From contig DAOSPF010000095.1 in assembly GCA_035374585.1 (NCBI GenBank), positions 1-10,045 of the forward strand: 10,045 nt of DNA, written 5' to 3'. The notes beneath the pieces are model-generated. The model did not search any database and was not told where the DNA came from. It saw nothing but the letters and a program-made list of their open reading frames with translations. The DNA comes from JAKPQD01 sp029572965. GTDB taxonomy: Bacteria > Bacteroidota > Bacteroidia > Bacteroidales > DTGW01. The position numbers and the translations under genes were made by a program. The stretch's first letter is position 1. Every line of letters begins with the position of its first letter. Positions 7,821-10,045 of the stretch are shown here, in pieces.

Positions 7821-8161
7821 CCATACAGGAAGCTCAACATAAGATAGATGGCTGGATTAAGCAATACGGGGTAAGGTATTTCTCCGAATTGACCAACCTG
7901 GCTGTGCTTGTTGAAGAGGTAGGCGAACTTTCGCGACTGATGGCCAGGCGTTATGGCGACCAGTCAGTTAAGCCCGGCGAAGTTATTGATGACGAAAAAC
8001 TGGCCGAAGAACTGGCCGATGTGCTTTTTGTTTTGCTATGTATAGCCAATCAAACCGGCACCGACATGGACAAAGCTTTGGAAAAAAGCCTGGAAAAAAA
8101 AACAAAACGCGATAAAGACAGGCATATAACAAATACAAAACTCACAAACAATGGCCAATAG
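7817..8161 (+). CDS. MazG-like nucleotide pyrophosphohydrolase
   Basis: This 114-residue, single-domain all-alpha NTP pyrophosphohydrolase belongs to the MazG/dUTPase-like superfamily, which converts NTPs or dNTPs to monophosphates with Mg2+. The metal-binding pattern is visible: VEEVGELSR at 32-40 supplies E33, E34 and E37, and EELADVLF at 64-71 supplies E65 and D68. The C-terminal part (about 84-114) is lysine-rich, with EKSLEKKTKRDKDRH resembling the usual helix and tail. At this length it is a single domain, not the two-domain E. coli MazG, so no symbol is assigned. The nucleotide it prefers is unknown. The ATG overlaps the dtd stop (ATGA), and its own end overlaps the DUF4271 gene by 11 bp. 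Confidence 0.92.
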   Translation: MTIQEAQHKIDGWIKQYGVRYFSELTNLAVLVEEVGELSRLMARRYGDQSVKPGEVIDDEKLAEELADVLFVLLCIANQTGTDMDKALEKSLEKKTKRDKDRHITNTKLTNNGQ

Positions 8162-9059
8162 CATTACCGACTCATCTGTAGTAATGCAGATGCAACAAAC
8201 AACCTCTGTACCTATCCTGAAAATGCCATCATTGCAGGAAGCTGCCAACATGCAAAACTTGCAGGAAAAAGTTTATGTCAACTGGAGTGACCACCTGTCA
8301 TTGAAAAACAACATTTTTACCGGGAAATATCGAAAAATTGCACTTTGGCAAGATACCACAAGTGTTAAAACCAACATAAACATTCAACCAAAAGTCAATA
8401 CCCATATCAGCGAAAAATATGATTACAGCTATTTTTTTGTCATAGCCGTTTTATTGCTCCTTTTCATGGCTTATATTAAAACCACCTTTGGCAAACACTT
8501 CAACCTTTTCATCAGGGCGCTATTTTTTAAAGTAGATGCCAATAAACTTTATCAGGAGCAAAGTGCATTTGTCAATAGTATGCTGTGGATACTCAACCTA
8601 AATTATATTGTGACAGCTTTTTTTGGCTTACTATTTTTCTTTTATTCAAATAACCCGATATTTTTCAAAGAGAACTTTTCGTATGTTCTTGGCTGGAGTG
8701 TAGCAATTCCCATAATTTTATTCTTTTACAGGTATTTGTCTGTAAAAATTTCAGGTTGGTTGTTTCGTATGCAGCAAGCTTTTGATGAATATAACTTTTA
8801 TGCATTGCTGTATTTTAAATATATCGGAATATTTATTTTCATTATCTTATTGGTTTTATTGGTAATTGACCAAAAGTGGTATCCAGTTCTATATATTTTT
8901 AGCCTGATAGTAATTTTATTAACATATTTTCTCTTAGTTTTCAAAGGCATAAAAATATTGTTGAAAAAAGGTGTTTTATTTTTTTATTTGATGTTGTACC
9001 TTTGTACCATCGAATGGTTGCCAATATTACTTGTTTACAAATATCTGAAAAGTTTGTAA
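8151..9059 (+). CDS. DUF4271 domain membrane protein
   Basis: This 302-residue protein has a soluble N-terminal region of about 90 residues, rich in Gln and Asn, followed by about six predicted membrane segments. They lie near 94-109, 141-165, 179-197, 223-239, 246-266 and 274-298. Short charged loops such as RALFFKVDANKLYQEQ (122-137) separate them. The arrangement, including the position just before a Bacteroidetes hemD, fits DUF4271, a family of unknown function largely confined to Bacteroidetes. The first 90 residues contain no clear signal peptide, so the N-terminus is probably cytoplasmic. The ATG at 8151 sits inside the MazG-like gene (11-bp overlap), suggesting coupled translation. 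AT content is higher than in dtd and mazG, in line with a Phe/Leu/Ile-rich membrane protein rather than transfer. The function is not known. Confidence 0.85.
   Translation: MANSITDSSVVMQMQQTTSVPILKMPSLQEAANMQNLQEKVYVNWSDHLSLKNNIFTGKYRKIALWQDTTSVKTNINIQPKVNTHISEKYDYSYFFVIAVLLLLFMAYIKTTFGKHFNLFIRALFFKVDANKLYQEQSAFVNSMLWILNLNYIVTAFFGLLFFFYSNNPIFFKENFSYVLGWSVAIPIILFFYRYLSVKISGWLFRMQQAFDEYNFYALLYFKYIGIFIFIILLVLLVIDQKWYPVLYIFSLIVILLTYFLLVFKGIKILLKKGVLFFYLMLYLCTIEWLPILLVYKYLKSL
8997..9004 (+). promoter_or_regulatory. Candidate internal -7 box upstream of hemD
   Basis: TACCTTTG is an exact match to the Bacteroidetes -7 consensus TAnnTTTG, within the last codons of the DUF4271 gene. Initiation near 9011 would give hemD its own transcript with a leader of about 80 nt. 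A -33 TTTG at the right distance is not clear, and since these codons also encode protein the match could be chance. Confidence 0.3.
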
Positions 9060-9090
9060 ACCAGGATGTTAAACTAAATAATGAATAGCT

Positions 9091-9849
9091 TTGAAGATTA
9101 AAAAAATTCTAGTGACTCAGCCGGAACCAGATCATGAAAAATCCCCGTTTCATGATTTAGCTGTAAAAAATAGCCTGAAAATTGATTTTAGGGCATTTAG
9201 TCACGTCGAAGGGTTGAAAGCCAAAGAATTCAGACAGTCGCGTATTGATATCCTCGAACATACTGCAATTGTTTTTTCTGCCAAAACGGCAATAGATCAT
9301 TTTTTCAGGCTCTGCGACGAAATGCGCATCACTATCCCCGATAGCATGAAGTATTTCTGTACTTCTGAGTCGGTTGCTTTTTATCTGCAAAAATATATTG
9401 TCTATCGCAAACGCAAAATATTTTATGGAAATAACTCTCTTCAAGATATTGAAGATGTGCTTATTAAAAATAAAGAAGAGAAATTTTTGATCCCTCTTTC
9501 AGATACCCATAAAAACGATATCCCAACCTTGTTGGACAAGTTGAAAATTAAATATACCAAAGCAGTTATATACAAAACTGTATGTAGTGACCTTTCTGAC
9601 CTGGCCAATATTGATTATGACCTGTTGGTATTTTATTCACCGGCAAGTATTAAATCTTTGTTCACCAATTTTCCTAATTTTCAACAAAATGATATTAAGA
9701 TTGCCACATTTGGTGAGTCCACAGCTAAGGCTGTAAAGGAAGCCGGCCTGCGCCTTGACGTTCATGCCCCTGCCCCTCAGTTCCCTTCTATGACTATGGC
9801 TTTGGAACATTACATCAAGGAGTTTAACAAAAACTGTAAAGCAAAATAA
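9091..9849 (+). CDS. hemD: Uroporphyrinogen-III synthase, TTG start
   Basis: HemD cyclises hydroxymethylbilane to uroporphyrinogen III in the cytoplasm, the branch step for heme, siroheme and cobalamin. The 252-residue protein has the family's two-lobed layout. The first lobe includes KKILVTQPEP (4-13) and TAIVFSAKTAIDHFF (58-72). The second has LLVFYSPASIKSLF (178-191), then ATFGESTAKAVKEAGL (205-220), and near the end APQFPSMTMALEHYI (228-242), motifs typical of HemD. Side chains are poorly conserved in this family, so the call rests on these motifs and on the DUF4271 neighbour. No in-frame ATG is available: a TGA at 9082-9084 blocks extension, leaving ATA, GCT and then TTG at 9091, which gives the expected MKIKKIL start. 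The gene starts 31 nt after the DUF4271 stop and ends 24 nt before the terminator stem. Confidence 0.92.
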   Translation: MKIKKILVTQPEPDHEKSPFHDLAVKNSLKIDFRAFSHVEGLKAKEFRQSRIDILEHTAIVFSAKTAIDHFFRLCDEMRITIPDSMKYFCTSESVAFYLQKYIVYRKRKIFYGNNSLQDIEDVLIKNKEEKFLIPLSDTHKNDIPTLLDKLKIKYTKAVIYKTVCSDLSDLANIDYDLLVFYSPASIKSLFTNFPNFQQNDIKIATFGESTAKAVKEAGLRLDVHAPAPQFPSMTMALEHYIKEFNKNCKAK

Positions 9850-9873
9850 AGGATAACTTTCTGAAATACATAG

Positions 9874-9898
9874 AGCACGCTTAAAGGCGTGCTTTTTT
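9874..9898 (+). terminator. Rho-independent terminator after hemD
   Basis: AGCACGC (9874-9880) pairs perfectly with GCGTGCT (9887-9893) around the six-base loop TTAAAG, giving a 7-bp GC-rich stem. A run of six T (9893-9898) follows directly. It sits about 25 nt after the hemD stop and in the same direction, so it probably ends the rightward transcript. The minus strand has no T-run after the stem, so it should work in one direction only. Confidence 0.9.
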
Positions 9899-10045
9899 GT
9901 TTACAAGTGAATTAAATTTTAACGTCAGATATAAGAATAACATTTTCAATTATTGTTTAAAAAGCATTGAATTGCAATAAATACTAATTTTCTATGCAAC
10001 TTTTTTATCGAAAAAAGTTGCTCAAAAACTCTTATCGCCTTAACT
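9899..10045. other. Non-coding tail after the terminator
   Basis: Beyond the hemD terminator the sequence is AT-rich and carries stops in all plus frames. Bacteroidetes hemD genes are often followed by rnpA and yidD, but no trace of either is visible here. A minus-strand frame open from 10044 to a TGA at 9948-9946 (32 residues) reaches the edge. It has no recognisable motif and crosses the inverted repeat, so I do not call a gene. The only clear structure is the inverted repeat at 9996-10021. Confidence 0.55.
9996..10021. repeat. Perfect inverted repeat, 11-bp stem with 4-nt loop
   Basis: GCAACTTTTTT (9996-10006) is the exact reverse complement of AAAAAAGTTGC (10011-10021), separated by ATCG. 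Each arm is an A/T run capped by five mixed bases. Neither strand continues into a T-run beyond the stem, so it is not a textbook intrinsic terminator. It could still be a terminator of an incoming gene beyond the right edge, or a repeat or regulatory element. Confidence 0.75.

Noticed and set aside
8036..8251. Minus-strand open frame antisense to the MazG-like and DUF4271 genes
   Set aside because: It covers two well-supported plus-strand genes and their overlap; its cysteine-rich translation is a typical antisense artefact.
9946..10045. Minus-strand frame of 32 codons open at the right edge, as a gene tail
   Set aside because: It is short, AT-rich, without a recognisable motif, and runs through a perfect hairpin; it cannot be supported without sequence to the right.

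Overview
The window most likely comes from a Bacteroidetes chromosome (Bacteroidota; the order cannot be settled from this sequence). The evidence is low GC, a DUF4271 membrane protein directly before a Bacteroidetes-type uroporphyrinogen-III synthase, a histidine kinase with an AHQLGTPLSSL H-box, promoter-like TAnnTTTG (-7) boxes, and the near absence of Shine-Dalgarno sequences. Coding is dense. I see no rRNA, tRNA, CRISPR array, insertion sequence or prophage gene.

Layout. Positions 1-7321 are read leftward in two blocks. The left block (2180 to 1) encodes a class IV PLP aminotransferase, an AEC-family permease and the N-terminal third of the ribosome-assembly GTPase RsgA. These genes overlap or lie 4 nt apart. 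A 247-bp AT-rich gap (2181-2427) without a credible gene separates this from the second leftward block (7321 to 2428): a large AsmA-like envelope protein, a membrane sensor histidine kinase with no neighbouring response regulator, and a U32-family (TrhP/RlhA-type) protein with four clustered cysteines. From 7368 transcription runs rightward through dtd (D-aminoacyl-tRNA deacylase), a MazG-like pyrophosphohydrolase, a DUF4271 membrane protein and hemD. A clear intrinsic terminator follows at 9874-9898. The last ~145 bp holds no credible gene but contains a perfect 11-bp-stem inverted repeat.

How the genes fit together. The window is mostly housekeeping: ribosome assembly (rsgA), translation quality control (dtd), nucleotide sanitation (MazG-like), tRNA or rRNA modification (U32), tetrapyrrole synthesis (hemD) and envelope maintenance (AsmA-like). 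Only 46 bp separate the start codons of the AsmA-like gene and dtd, and oppositely directed -7 boxes can be seen there. The AsmA-like protein, kinase and U32 protein look like one transcription unit; a functional link between envelope state and RNA modification would be inference only. I did not find a convincing undescribed defence or mobile system. The most useful leads are the compact divergent promoter, the orphan kinase in its operon, the separation of rsgA from dtd-mazG, the TTG start of hemD, and the terminal hairpin.
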